Shown piece by piece: positions 42,522 to 51,873 of a stretch of DNA of 64,000 bases. The position numbers and the translations under genes were made by a program. This DNA is from JAYQKL01 sp049889415 (GTDB taxonomy: Bacteria > Pseudomonadota > Alphaproteobacteria > RS24). The notes below the pieces were generated by a model, which was given only the letters and a program-made list of their open reading frames with translations, did not search any database and was not told the DNA's origin. The stretch lies in assembly GCA_049889415.1 (NCBI GenBank), contig JBMHDL010000006.1:248001-312000 (forward strand), written 5' to 3'. The stretch's first letter is position 1; every line of letters starts with the position of its first letter.

Positions 42522-43525
42522 TAGTTCAGGGTAGGGAGGCAGGCCTGAATCTTTTCAGGCAGGCGTGAGACCAAGCCATGACGGACTTTGTGCCAAAGCG
42601 CGGAGAGCAGCAGCAGGCCGGAGCCTATTAGCAGGGCGGTGACCGCCAGGCTTGCGTCCATCAGGCCGTAATTTCTGAAAATGATCTGAATGGCATAAAG
42701 CGCATAAGCCAGTCCGGATACCATCAGGGCCCGGCGGTCTATGCAAACTGAAATCAGGGAAATCAGAAGATAAATGAGAATGACGAACAGGGCACCGGCC
42801 AGCGTGTCGGCGCTGTCCCGGCTGATGATATCGCCAAACACAGGGTGTATCAGTAAAGGCGCTGCCAGAAGATGTAGCCAGAAAGCGGCATCTGACCTGT
42901 AGGTGATGCGGTCGCGGTCCGACAGGTCCCAGGCCATGGCCAATGACAGCAGGCCACAGCCGCCGAAAAAAAGTAGAATGTCGAGATGATCCCCAAGTGC
43001 AGGAAAACCTTTCACCAGAACGCCGATAATGACGGTCAAGGCGGCCCCGGCACCGACGGCAATGGTTATCGGCACTTTGAAACGCTGCCAGTGCAGGAAT
43101 GTTGCGACGCCAACCGCTAGCCCGCGTGAAATGGTCTCGGTGGTTTCCGTTACGGTACCCGGCTCAAAACTGACGGCGCTGGCAATGCAGAAGATAAAGG
43201 CACCAAGCAGGAAAATCGATGGTAAAGCAAGATGTCGTTTGCGGGAGAAATATTCGGCAATTCCCCAGGCCAGGGCGGCGGTGGTGATATAGGCCAACTG
43301 CGCGTCCAGGTTTTGCTTCAACAGCCAATAGCCAGAAAACAGCACCAGCCCGCAGGCCAGGGTGACGAAAATATCGTTGAAACTGCTTAGAAAACGGAAA
43401 TTTTCCTCATCGACAGACGGGCTGTTGCGCCGCTTTTCAACAAACCGGCGAAACGCATTGGTCTGCGCTTCACTCAGCACGCCAGCCTGTTCAGCCGCGG
43501 CTAGATCTTCATCCGTATAGGACAT
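42521..43525 (-). CDS. DUF2157-like polytopic membrane protein
   Basis: A 334-residue protein: a charged N-terminal domain of about 45 residues (SYTDEDLAAAEQAGVLSEAQ, DUF2157-like) followed by about ten hydrophobic helices with short loops. The function of this family is unknown. Ends at the shared terminator with the BI-1 gene; the DUF2794 gene lies 20 bases upstream on the same strand, so they may be co-transcribed. Confidence 0.75.
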   Translation of the reverse strand: MSYTDEDLAAAEQAGVLSEAQTNAFRRFVEKRRNSPSVDEENFRFLSSFNDIFVTLACGLVLFSGYWLLKQNLDAQLAYITTAALAWGIAEYFSRKRHLALPSIFLLGAFIFCIASAVSFEPGTVTETTETISRGLAVGVATFLHWQRFKVPITIAVGAGAALTVIIGVLVKGFPALGDHLDILLFFGGCGLLSLAMAWDLSDRDRITYRSDAAFWLHLLAAPLLIHPVFGDIISRDSADTLAGALFVILIYLLISLISVCIDRRALMVSGLAYALYAIQIIFRNYGLMDASLAVTALLIGSGLLLLSALWHKVRHGLVSRLPEKIQACLPTLN

Positions 43526-43545
43526 GCGGGTGTTCTCTCATTATG

Positions 43546-43944
43546 TTAACCAGAGCCGGTGCGCCAATACAGCCGCGGCCCCTGCTTTTGGTCAAAATAT
43601 CTCAACAGGCGATCAAGCTCGCGCCCGCGTTTGAGTATCAGTCCGTGTGAATTGACCAGTGCATACATGCCTTGGCGCCGGCGCAGCGCGGGATGCTTTT
43701 CAATCCGGTAAAGTGGCGTGTCCTGGCTGCGTTTGAACACGCTGAACACGGCCATGTCTTTGCGTCCGTCAATGGCGTAGTCACGCCATGCCCCGGCAGC
43801 GACTCGGCGGCCATAAAGCCCCAATAGCAGGTTCAGCTCGGTTTTGTCCCACATGATTGTGGCGGGTTGGGTTTTTTGATATTGGCGTTCGCGCTCATAG
43901 GCGTTGCCGACAAAGGTAAGCGCATTTCGTGAACCGGAAGACAT
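43546..43944 (-). CDS. DUF2794 family protein
   Basis: A 132-residue basic protein with the DUF2794 core: DKTELNLLLGLYGRRVAAGAWRDY (split over the alpha-helix) and MAVFSVFKRSQDTPLYRIEK. The family is nearly restricted to alphaproteobacteria and has no known function. It sits downstream of acnA on the same strand, behind the acnA terminator. Confidence 0.9.
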   Translation of the reverse strand: MSSGSRNALTFVGNAYERERQYQKTQPATIMWDKTELNLLLGLYGRRVAAGAWRDYAIDGRKDMAVFSVFKRSQDTPLYRIEKHPALRRRQGMYALVNSHGLILKRGRELDRLLRYFDQKQGPRLYWRTGSG

Positions 43945-43979
43945 AAGTCAATCTTGCCTTGTTTTTCAGGGACGCGCAA

Positions 43980-44007
43980 ACAAAAACACCGCCCCGAAGG
44001 GCGGTGT
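43980..44007 (-). terminator. acnA rho-independent terminator
   Basis: Read on the minus strand, ACACCGCCC, a TTCG tetraloop, and GGGCGGTGT are followed by TTTTGTTT. The 9-bp GC-rich stem with a stable tetraloop lies 23 bases after the acnA stop. Confidence 0.92.
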
Positions 44008-44029
44008 CTTGTTGCCGTTTTCAAAAGCC

Positions 44030-46762
44030 TCAGGCAGCCAGCTGGCGCAGCACATGCTGCAAAATACCGCCGCTTTGGAAGTAATCCACCTCATCAGCCG
44101 TATCGATGCGGCCCAATAGCTGGACTTTCTGCTTTTTGCCGTTTTTGCGTTCAATCACCATGGTGAATTTTTGGCGCGGCTTGATTTTGCCGTCTAGCCC
44201 TTCAATGGTGATGGTCTCGGAGCCGTCCAGTTTCAGCTTGGCCCAGCTTGCGCCATCGGTGAACTGCAACGGAGCGACACCCATGCCGACCAGATTGGAG
44301 CGGTGAATGCGCTCAAAGCTCTCCGCCACAACGGCACGCACGCCGAGCAGACGTGTGCCCTTGGCGGCCCAGTCCCGGCTGGAACCGGTACCATATTCCT
44401 TGCCGGCAAAAACCACCAGCGGTGTGCCTGATTTGGCATATTCCACCGCCGCATCATAAATCGGCATCACTGACCCTTTGGGCTGGAGCTTGGTGAATCC
44501 GCCTTCCGTGCCCGGTGCCATGTGATTGCGGATACGAATATTGGCAAAGGTGCCGCGCATCATGACTTCATGATTGCCGCGGCGTGAGCCATAGGAATTG
44601 AAATCAACCGCCTTGACCTTGTTCTTTTTCAGATACAGACCGGCCGGGCTGTCAGCTTTGATGGCGCCGGCGGGGGAAATGTGGTCGGTGGTGATGCTGT
44701 CGCCGAGCAGGGCGAGAATGCGGGCTTTTTCAACCGGTGCGACACCGGTCGGGCCGTCGCCCAGGCCGTCAAAGAAGCTCGGCTTTTGCACATAGGTTGA
44801 TTTGGTGTCCCAGCTGAAGGTCTGGCCTTTAGCCGGCTTGATTTTGCGCCATCCGGCATCGCCCTTGAACACGTCCTTGTAGCGGTCACGGAACATGGCC
44901 GGCGTGACGCAGGTCCGCACGGTATCGGCGATTTCCTTGCTGTCGGGCCAGATGTCGGACAGATAGACGGGGTTGCCCTTCTTGTCGGTGCCGAGCGGAT
45001 CAGTCGCCAGATTGATGTTGACCGAACCGGCGATGGCATAGGCGACGACCAGCATGGGGGAAGCCAGATAATTGGCCCGTACGTCCTGACTGACACGGCC
45101 TTCAAAATTGCGGTTGCCTGACAGGACCGATGTAACGACTAGATCATTTTCATTCACGGCCTTGGAAATCGGCGCCGGCAACGGACCGGAATTGCCGATA
45201 CAGGTGGTGCAGCCATAACCGACCAGATTGAAGCCGAGCTTGTTTAGGTCTTTCTGCAGGTTGGCTTTTTTCAGATATTCCGTCACCACCTGTGAGCCTG
45301 GGGCCAAAGAGGTTTTCACCCATGGCTTGACGCTCAAGCCCCGGGCGACGGCATTGCGTGCTACCAGTCCGGCACCCAGCATGACGGATGGGTTGGAGGT
45401 ATTGGTGCAGGAGGTGATGGCGGCGATCACGACATCACCATTACCAAGATCGTGCTTGGCGCCGCGCACCTTGACGCGTTTGTCGGCGTCTTTCTTTTTA
45501 ACGCCAAGATCCGTCAGGGCTGTTGCGAAACCAGCCGGCATGTCCTCCAGCAAGACCCGGTCCTGCGGGCGCTTAGGACCAGCCAGGCTGGGTTTGATTT
45601 CCGCGAGGTTGAGGGACAGGGTGGAGGTGAAGACCGGGTCCTCAGACCGCTTGGTGCGGAACATGCCCTGAGCCTTAGCGTATTTTTCCGCCAAGTCGAC
45701 ACGGGCTTTTTTGCGGCCCGTCGCCTTGAGATAGGAAATGGTGTCGGCGTCAACCGGGAAAAAGCCGCAGGTGGCGCCGTATTCAGGGGCCATATTGGCG
45801 ATGGTCGCTTGGTCTTCGAGGGACAGATTGTCGAGGCCGGGGCCGTAAAATTCTACAAATTTCCCGACCACACCTTTTTGACGCAGCATTTCAACAATGG
45901 TCAAGACCAAATCGGTTGCGGTTGCGCCTTCCGGCAGTTTGCCGTCCAGCTTGAAACCGATGACTTCCGGTAACAGCATCGAAATCGGCTGACCCAGCAT
46001 GGCCGCTTCCGCTTCAATGCCGCCAACGCCCCAGCCCAGCACGGCCATGCCGTTAACCATGGTGGTGTGGCTGTCGGTGCCGACCAGCGTGTCGGGATAG
46101 GCGACCTCGACCGTTTTGCCCCTGTGTTTTTCCTTGCGGGTCCAGACGGTCTGGGCCAGATGCTCCAGATTGACCTGATGGCAAATGCCGGTGCCAGGCG
46201 GTACGACGCGGAAGTTTTCAAAGGCTTCCGAACCCCAGCGCAGGAATTCATAGCGTTCGCCATTGCGCTGATATTCGAGATCAACATTCTGCTTCAGAGC
46301 TGACGCAGTGCCGAAATTATCGACCATGACGGAGTGGTCAATGACCAGGTCCACAGGGGTCAGCGGGTTGATTTTCTTGGTGTTGCCGCCAATATCCTCC
46401 ATGGCGTTACGCATGCTAGCGAGGTCCACCACGGCCGGGACGCCGGTGAAATCCTGCATCAGGACACGGGCCGGACGATAGGCGATTTCACGAGTTGATT
46501 TGCGCCGGGTCATCCAGCTTTTGACGGCCTTGATGTCGGCGGCGGTCACGGTACGGCCATCCTCAAAGCGCAGCAGATTTTCAAGCAGAACCTTCATTGA
46601 GTTCGGCAGTCTGGAAATGCCGTCGAGACCGTTTTTTTCTGCAGCTTTCAAGCTGTAATAGACGTAAGACTTGTTCCCCACTTTGAGTGTTTTGCGGGCT
46701 CCGAAACTGTTCGGATGTTCTTGTGCGTTTGTGCTGGAGGTTGTTTTTTTGCTGGTGGCCAT
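44030..46762 (-). CDS. acnA: Aconitate hydratase A
   Basis: Isomerises citrate to isocitrate in the TCA cycle. The 910-residue protein has the three [4Fe-4S] ligating cysteines in AAITSCTNTSNPSVM and CTTCIGNSGPLPAP, LVGTDSHTTMVNG in domain 1, and the swivelling domain with AGKEYGTGSSRDWAAKG. ATG at 46762 (MATSKKTTSSTN) fits the family; the longer frame upstream lacks conservation and would cover the promoter region. Divergent from ccmA, an arrangement common in alphaproteobacteria. A terminator follows. Confidence 0.97.
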   Translation of the reverse strand: MATSKKTTSSTNAQEHPNSFGARKTLKVGNKSYVYYSLKAAEKNGLDGISRLPNSMKVLLENLLRFEDGRTVTAADIKAVKSWMTRRKSTREIAYRPARVLMQDFTGVPAVVDLASMRNAMEDIGGNTKKINPLTPVDLVIDHSVMVDNFGTASALKQNVDLEYQRNGERYEFLRWGSEAFENFRVVPPGTGICHQVNLEHLAQTVWTRKEKHRGKTVEVAYPDTLVGTDSHTTMVNGMAVLGWGVGGIEAEAAMLGQPISMLLPEVIGFKLDGKLPEGATATDLVLTIVEMLRQKGVVGKFVEFYGPGLDNLSLEDQATIANMAPEYGATCGFFPVDADTISYLKATGRKKARVDLAEKYAKAQGMFRTKRSEDPVFTSTLSLNLAEIKPSLAGPKRPQDRVLLEDMPAGFATALTDLGVKKKDADKRVKVRGAKHDLGNGDVVIAAITSCTNTSNPSVMLGAGLVARNAVARGLSVKPWVKTSLAPGSQVVTEYLKKANLQKDLNKLGFNLVGYGCTTCIGNSGPLPAPISKAVNENDLVVTSVLSGNRNFEGRVSQDVRANYLASPMLVVAYAIAGSVNINLATDPLGTDKKGNPVYLSDIWPDSKEIADTVRTCVTPAMFRDRYKDVFKGDAGWRKIKPAKGQTFSWDTKSTYVQKPSFFDGLGDGPTGVAPVEKARILALLGDSITTDHISPAGAIKADSPAGLYLKKNKVKAVDFNSYGSRRGNHEVMMRGTFANIRIRNHMAPGTEGGFTKLQPKGSVMPIYDAAVEYAKSGTPLVVFAGKEYGTGSSRDWAAKGTRLLGVRAVVAESFERIHRSNLVGMGVAPLQFTDGASWAKLKLDGSETITIEGLDGKIKPRQKFTMVIERKNGKKQKVQLLGRIDTADEVDYFQSGGILQHVLRQLAA

Positions 46763-46969
46763 GAATATATCCCCGTTTAAAAATGCGCAGGCGGTTTGGT
46801 CTTGTTCGAACTTGCGCGGAATATACTTTCCTTTTTTGGAAAAATCCATGCTTAAGAGGTAAAAATTTCAACCATCCGGCGGGACAATTTTGCCATAGCC
46901 CCGCGCGGCACTATTGAGTAGATTGTCGACATGATGCGTTTTGAAACCTACGGACAAGACACCGTCATT

Positions 46970-47581
46970 ATGCGGGCGTCGGAGTTGACCTGTCGTCGTG
47001 GCGGTCGCCTGCTCTTTAAGGGGCTCGAGTTTGATTTTGCGGGCGGTCAGCTCGTGGCTTTGCGGGGCGGAAACGGCACCGGCAAAACGTCCTTGCTGCG
47101 GATGATGGCAGGTTTGCTGGAGCCGTTTTCCGGTCAGGTGACCGGGCCAGGTCCTGCTCAGACGCATTATATTGCCCACCAAAACGGGTTGAAAAACCGG
47201 TTGACGGCTCTGGAAAATCTCAGTTTCTGGCAGGATTGGCTGACGCCGACGCAAGCCATCGCAAGGTCCTGCACAATGTCCTGCGCCCAGGCTTTGGAAT
47301 ATGCCGGGCTCTCAGACCGGATGGATCTGGCGGCCGGGGATTTGTCGGCCGGACAAAAACGGCGCCTGTCTTTGGCCCGGCTGCTGGTGGCGCCGCGCCC
47401 GGTTTGGTTGTTGGACGAACCGGATGCGGCGTTGGATGAAGCCGGACAGAGTTGGCTTGCGGAGATGATGGCTGCCCATATTCAGGCCGGCGGGCTGGCT
47501 GTGGTTGCCACCCATACACCCCTGTCCGTCGCCGACGAACAGGTGCTGTTGACCGGCCCGTCCGGAAAGGTGACGGCATGA
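46970..47581 (+). CDS. ccmA: Haem exporter ATP-binding protein CcmA
   Basis: ATPase of the CcmAB(C) machinery that releases haem-loaded CcmE during cytochrome c maturation. Walker A is GGNGTGKTSLLR, signature LSAGQKRRLSLARLL, Walker B WLLDEPDAALD. The start ATG 46970 (MRASELTCRRGGRL) matches the family N terminus and gives 203 residues; ATGs at 46931 and 46934 are in frame and possible. ccmB starts inside the stop codon (ATGA). ccmE, ccmF and ccmH are not in this window. Confidence 0.94.
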   Translation: MRASELTCRRGGRLLFKGLEFDFAGGQLVALRGGNGTGKTSLLRMMAGLLEPFSGQVTGPGPAQTHYIAHQNGLKNRLTALENLSFWQDWLTPTQAIARSCTMSCAQALEYAGLSDRMDLAAGDLSAGQKRRLSLARLLVAPRPVWLLDEPDAALDEAGQSWLAEMMAAHIQAGGLAVVATHTPLSVADEQVLLTGPSGKVTA

Positions 47582-48240
47582 TCAGCGCCATGCGGATTTT
47601 GTTCCTGCGCGATGCCGGACTTTTTGTGCGCAGCAACAGCACCGGCCTGACGCTGGCTTTTTTCTTCATCGCCGTGGCATTCCTGCCCTTCGGCCTTGGT
47701 CCTGACCTTGCATTACTGCAAAAGCTCGCGCCCGGGCTGGTCTGGGTCGGCTTATGCTTGTCCGTTTTACTGTCACTTGAGCATCTGTTCCAGTCAGACC
47801 TGGAAGATGGCAGTTTTGACCAACTCTTGTTGGGGCCGTTGCCGCTTGAGGTGATCTGTTTGACTAAGGCTCTGGCGCATTGGGTGGCGGTGGTTCTCCC
47901 CTTGGTTTTCATGTCGCCCGTTGCCGGGATTTTTCTCAATATCAGCCCTGGTGATTTTGGCCTGTTGGTGATGGCTCTGCTGTCCGGATCTCTGGCCTTG
48001 AGTTTTCTCGGCATGGTCGGGGCGGCGCTGGCCGCCAGTGTCGTGCGTAGCGGTTTTCTTGCCGCCCTGGTGGTCATGCCGCTTTATGTGCCGGTTTTGA
48101 TTTTCGGCAGTGCTGCTTTGGTGCAGGGTTTGGCCGGCCGGTCAATGCTGATTGAGCTGACGCTGCTCGCCCTGTTCGGTCTGGCCGCCATGCTGCTGGC
48201 GCCTTTGGCGGCGGCCATGGCGTTGCGGGCGCGGTTGTGA
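47578..48240 (+). CDS. ccmB: Haem exporter permease CcmB
   Basis: A 220-residue inner-membrane protein with six hydrophobic helices, partner of CcmA in cytochrome c maturation. Family marks are FFFIAVAFLPFGLGPDL, SLEHLFQSDLEDGSFDQLLLGPLPLE and PLYVPVLIFG. ATG at 47578 overlaps the ccmA stop by 4 bases; the frame remains open further upstream inside ccmA but that part is not conserved. A 71-base gap separates it from ccmC. Confidence 0.94.
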   Translation: MISAMRILFLRDAGLFVRSNSTGLTLAFFFIAVAFLPFGLGPDLALLQKLAPGLVWVGLCLSVLLSLEHLFQSDLEDGSFDQLLLGPLPLEVICLTKALAHWVAVVLPLVFMSPVAGIFLNISPGDFGLLVMALLSGSLALSFLGMVGAALAASVVRSGFLAALVVMPLYVPVLIFGSAALVQGLAGRSMLIELTLLALFGLAAMLLAPLAAAMALRARL

Positions 48241-48311
48241 TGCACATGGCACGGGTGTTTTGGTCACTCTGCCGCTTTGACAAGCGGCTCGGAAAGGGCT
48301 AGGGACAGCAT

Positions 48312-49061
48312 ATGTTTGGATATGCCAATCCGTCAAAATTCATGTCACTGGCGGCTCGCCTGCACCGGCCCGTCTGGGGTCTGGCTGTCGCCCTGCTGGC
48401 AGTCGGGCTTTATCTGTCTTTTACTGCGCCGCAGGATTACCAGCAGGGCGAAACGGTCCGCATCATGTTTTTGCATGTGCCGGCGGCCTGGATGGCTCTG
48501 TTCGGTTACAGCTTTGTCACATTTGCCAGCATTGCCGGTCTGGTCTGGCGGCATCCTGTCGGTCATTTTTCGGCCAAAGCTGCGGCGCCGATTGGTGCGG
48601 CCTTTACCCTGATATGCCTGCTGACCGGTTCCTTGTGGGGCAAGCCGATGTGGGGCACTTGGTGGGTTTGGGACGCCCGGCTGACATCGGTGTTGGTGCT
48701 GTTTTTCATTTACCTCGGCTACATGGCGGTCTGGCAGGCGATTGAGGAGCCGTTGCAGGCGGCCAAAAGTGCTTCGGTGCTCGCGGTTGTCGGTTTCATC
48801 AATGTGCCGATCGTCAAATTTTCAGTTGATTGGTGGAATACGCTGCACCAACCGGCCAGCGTGTCGCGCCTTGCGGCGCCGGCCATTCACCCCTCCCTGC
48901 TGGTGCCGCTGCTGGTGATGGGCGCCGCATTCATGGTGTTGTTTTTCGCGTTATGGCTGACCCGGGTACAGTCTGAAATCTGGCGGCAACGCAATCGTGC
49001 CCGTCGTCTGGGGCTGGATGAGACACCGCCGTCAGGCAGCTGGGTTGGAGGTGCGCCATGA
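48312..49061 (+). CDS. ccmC: Haem lyase/chaperone protein CcmC
   Basis: A 249-residue membrane protein that transfers haem to CcmE. It has about six helices and the tryptophan-rich WWD-type motif in GTWWVWDARLTSVLVL, with haem-ligand His residues in FLHVPAAWMAL and NTLHQPAS. Its stop overlaps the ccmD start (ATGA). Confidence 0.96.
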   Translation: MFGYANPSKFMSLAARLHRPVWGLAVALLAVGLYLSFTAPQDYQQGETVRIMFLHVPAAWMALFGYSFVTFASIAGLVWRHPVGHFSAKAAAPIGAAFTLICLLTGSLWGKPMWGTWWVWDARLTSVLVLFFIYLGYMAVWQAIEEPLQAAKSASVLAVVGFINVPIVKFSVDWWNTLHQPASVSRLAAPAIHPSLLVPLLVMGAAFMVLFFALWLTRVQSEIWRQRNRARRLGLDETPPSGSWVGGAP

Positions 49062-49195
49062 GCTATTTTGCCTATGTCTTTTTAAGTTATGCCATCACCG
49101 TACTGGTTCTGGCGGGACTTGTCGTGACCAGCCTGCGCTCCTATCTGCGTTTGAGGCAGGCTGAGATAGACCGCCGCGCCGGAGACGGCAAATAA
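49058..49195 (+). CDS. ccmD: Haem exporter protein CcmD
   Basis: A 45-residue single-span protein (MSYFAYVFLSYAITVLVLAG then a basic RLRQAEIDRR tail), the normal size and pattern for CcmD, which stabilises CcmE within CcmABCD. Starts on the last bases of ccmC and is followed by ccmG after 24 bases. Confidence 0.93.
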   Translation: MSYFAYVFLSYAITVLVLAGLVVTSLRSYLRLRQAEIDRRAGDGK

Positions 49196-49219
49196 GCTTT
49201 TGAGAGCTGTGGAGTCGGT

Positions 49220-49753
49220 ATGGTGAAACATCTGAGACGCATTACCCCGATGTTGATTTTCGCAGGCCTGGTGGCGCTGTTCGCCGTCGGTTTACGCCAG
49301 GGGGATCCGTCAAAACTGCCAACGGCCCTGTTGAACAAACCCTTGCCGGAATTTACCGTGACCGGGCTTGAGCGGTCAGAGATTATTGCGGCTGCGCCCG
49401 CTTTGCTGAATGTCTGGGCAAGCTGGTGCGGACCCTGCCGTGACGAACACCCCTATCTGATGTCTCTGGCGCAAGCCGGCATCCCGGTTTTCGGTATCAA
49501 CTACAAGGATGATCCAGCGGCGGCGGTGCGGTTTCTGTCCGGTCTGGGCGACCCGTATCGCGCATCGGGTACGGATATGGACGGCTCACTGGCCATTCAT
49601 CTTGGCGTCTACGGCGTGCCGGAAACCTTTGTCATCGGTGCCGGCGGGACTATTTTATACAGACATGCAGGGCCGCTGGATGAAACGGTGCTGCGCCAAA
49701 CCATCTTACCGCTGGTTCAGCGATTATCTGACCCGGCCCAACAGGGGAAATGA
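49220..49753 (+). CDS. ccmG: Thiol:disulfide interchange protein CcmG/DsbE
   Basis: A 177-residue thioredoxin-fold protein held in the inner membrane by an N-terminal helix (about 11-27) and facing the periplasm, where it keeps apocytochrome c cysteines reduced. The active site is WASWCGPCRDEHP, preceded by LPEFTVTGLE and followed by the cis-Pro region GVPETFVIG. Last ccm gene of this operon; the NUDIX gene begins 1 base after its stop. Confidence 0.96.
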   Translation: MVKHLRRITPMLIFAGLVALFAVGLRQGDPSKLPTALLNKPLPEFTVTGLERSEIIAAAPALLNVWASWCGPCRDEHPYLMSLAQAGIPVFGINYKDDPAAAVRFLSGLGDPYRASGTDMDGSLAIHLGVYGVPETFVIGAGGTILYRHAGPLDETVLRQTILPLVQRLSDPAQQGK

Positions 49754-49754
49754 C

Positions 49755-50339
49755 ATGGTGTTTCGCGATAAATCACGCAGCTATGAAACGGATATGCAGT
49801 TTTCAAAACGCGAACCTGACGGCGATACCATCAAGCGCGACGTCTGCGACACATGCGGTTTCATCAATTATGAGAACCCGAAAATAGTGGCCGGCATTGT
49901 GGCTTCCTGGGAACGGAAAATTCTCATGTGCCGCCGCAATATCGAGCCACGCAAAGGGTTCTGGACTTTACCGGCCGGTTTTATGGAACAGCGCGAAACC
50001 ACCCAGCAGGCGGCGGCGCGCGAGGCGCATGAGGAGGCGCATGCTGATATCGAAGTCGGGGAATTGCTCGGGATTTACAATATTGCCCGTATTTCGCAGG
50101 TGCAGATATTTTATCGCGGGAAACTCAAGAACCCCAATATCAGCGCCGGGCCGGAGAGCATGGAAGTGGCGTTGTTTGACTGGGATGACATTCCCTGGGA
50201 TGAGTTGGCTTTTCCAAGCGTCTATTGGGCTTTGCAATATTATAAAGAAACCCGCGCTTTGCATTATTTCCCGCCGGCCAAAGAGCCGGATGACTGGTTC
50301 CAGACCCCGGGTTTTGAAAATCTGACCGGCGAAGCCTGA
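49755..50339 (+). CDS. NUDIX hydrolase with N-terminal zinc-ribbon-like CxxC
   Basis: A 194-residue pyrophosphohydrolase. The NUDIX box spans GFMEQRETTQQAAAREAHEE (Gx5Ex7REAHEE), and RDVCDTCGFINYENPK near residue 27 looks like half a zinc ribbon as in NudC-like or NUDT14-like proteins. Substrate is not predictable. It starts one base after ccmG and is likely co-transcribed with the ccm genes, though the functional tie is unclear. ATG at 49755; the frame is open far upstream within ccmG without conservation. Confidence 0.92.
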   Translation: MVFRDKSRSYETDMQFSKREPDGDTIKRDVCDTCGFINYENPKIVAGIVASWERKILMCRRNIEPRKGFWTLPAGFMEQRETTQQAAAREAHEEAHADIEVGELLGIYNIARISQVQIFYRGKLKNPNISAGPESMEVALFDWDDIPWDELAFPSVYWALQYYKETRALHYFPPAKEPDDWFQTPGFENLTGEA

Positions 50340-50353
50340 TCAGCCGGCGGGTC

Positions 50354-50938
50354 TCAGCTGTTTTTAGCCGATGTGTCGTCAGTGGCCTGCTCATGTGTTG
50401 ATAGCAGGCGTGCCTGAGACAACATGAAAAGGAAGGTCAGCGGCAGATAGGCGAACACCTTGAAACTGACCCAATCATTGGTGCTGAGTGTATGTCGCGC
50501 CCATTCATTCAGTAGGGCGCAGAAGATAAAGAAATAAACCCACCGGCGGGTCAAAATCATCCAGCCTGTCTGCGACAAAGGCAGGGCGGTTCCGAGAATT
50601 TTCTGCAACAGGCTGACGCCCTTCAGCAAGCCCCCAGCCAGGACAGCAGCACCCAGCAAATAAATGATGGTGGGTTTCAGCTTAATGAAGGTCTCATCCT
50701 GAAAATACAGTGTCAGGCTTCCAAAAACGACGACAAGCGCCAATGTGGTCCACTGCATCGCCGTCGGTTTTGCGCCCCGGGCATAAATGGACCCAAGCGC
50801 AGCAATCAGAGCCACCATGAAGCCGGCCGTAGCGATGAAAAACCCTGTTTCCGGGGGTTGTCCCAACCATTGCGCGCCACGACTGTTCAAAATCAAGAAC
50901 ACCAGCAAGGGGACGAAATCTTCGAAAAACTGTCGCAT
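50354..50938 (-). CDS. yciB: Intracellular septation protein A family (YciB/IspZ)
   Basis: A 194-residue inner-membrane protein with about five helices. Family signs are the N-terminal FFEDFVPLLVFLILN, the FQDETFIKLKPTIIYLLGA segment and NEWARHTLSTNDWVSFKVFAYLPLTF. YciB is linked to cell-envelope integrity and septation in enterics. Starts 3 bases after the ftsY stop on the same strand, a common alphaproteobacterial order (mtaB-ftsY-ispZ). Confidence 0.93.
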   Translation of the reverse strand: MRQFFEDFVPLLVFLILNSRGAQWLGQPPETGFFIATAGFMVALIAALGSIYARGAKPTAMQWTTLALVVVFGSLTLYFQDETFIKLKPTIIYLLGAAVLAGGLLKGVSLLQKILGTALPLSQTGWMILTRRWVYFFIFCALLNEWARHTLSTNDWVSFKVFAYLPLTFLFMLSQARLLSTHEQATDDTSAKNS

Positions 50939-50941
50939 GAC

Positions 50942-51865
50942 TTAATTTTGAGCCTCGTCCAGTCCAACTAGTGCGCGGGCGAAATTTTCTGCCGAGAAGG
51001 GTTGTAAATCTTCAGCCTGTTCCCCGACCCCTATGAAATGAATCGGCAATCCCAGCTTGTCGCCAATGGCGACCAGCACCCCGCCGCGGGCCGTGCCGTC
51101 GAGTTTGGTCATAATGAGACCGGTTGTGCCTGCGGCCTGTTGAAAAATCTCGGCCTGAGTCACGGCGTTTTGGCCGGTGGTGGCGTCCAACACCAGCAAA
51201 GAGGCATGCGGTGCCGACGCGTCGATTTTCTGCATCACCCGGATGATTTTCTCTAGCTCCGCCATCAGGCCCTGATTAGACTGCAGGCGCCCGGCCGTGT
51301 CCATAATCAGCACATCAACACCCTCTGCTTTGGCACGTTTCATGGCGTCATAAGCCAGTCCCGCCGCGTCGCCGCCGGGCTGGGTCGTGACCACCGGAAC
51401 GCCGGTACGATCCCCCCAGATCTGCAATTGTTCTATGGCAGCGGCCCGAAAAGTGTCCCCGGCTGCCAGCATGACCGACTGGCCTGCCTCGAGATATTTG
51501 CGGGCGAGTTTGCCGATCGTCGTTGTCTTGCCGGCACCGTTGACGCCGGTCATCAAAATCACAAAAGGTTTATGACCGGTCGTGTCCAGAGCTTTTTCAT
51601 GTGGGGCCAAACGATCCGTCACAGCTGCCGCCAGCAGGGTTTTGATCTCGGTGTCAGTGACATCCGCATCGGTTTTTTCCCGCCTGAGAGACTCGATGAT
51701 CTCCGCACTCGCGGACAGGCCCAAATCAGACGTGATCAGCAGTTCCTCCAGCTCGGTGAGCACTTCAGCAGACAGCCTGCGCCCTTTAAAGATGCTGCCT
51801 ATGCCCTGACTTAAATTCTGGCTGGTGCGGGACAGGCCGGATTTTAATTTTTTGAACAAACCCAT
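50942..51865 (-). CDS. ftsY: Signal recognition particle receptor FtsY
   Basis: SRP-receptor GTPase that docks ribosome-SRP complexes at the membrane; its partner Ffh is encoded on the other strand 2.4 kb away. The 307-residue protein has the four-helix N domain followed by the G domain: GVNGAGKTTTIGKLA, DTFRAAAIEQL, DTAGRLQSNQGL and TKLDGTARGG. The acidic A domain seen in E. coli is missing, and the N terminus (MGLFKKLKSGLSR) is a short amphipathic membrane-targeting helix. Confidence 0.97.
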   Translation of the reverse strand: MGLFKKLKSGLSRTSQNLSQGIGSIFKGRRLSAEVLTELEELLITSDLGLSASAEIIESLRREKTDADVTDTEIKTLLAAAVTDRLAPHEKALDTTGHKPFVILMTGVNGAGKTTTIGKLARKYLEAGQSVMLAAGDTFRAAAIEQLQIWGDRTGVPVVTTQPGGDAAGLAYDAMKRAKAEGVDVLIMDTAGRLQSNQGLMAELEKIIRVMQKIDASAPHASLLVLDATTGQNAVTQAEIFQQAAGTTGLIMTKLDGTARGGVLVAIGDKLGLPIHFIGVGEQAEDLQPFSAENFARALVGLDEAQN

Positions 51866-51873
51866 ATCCGCTC

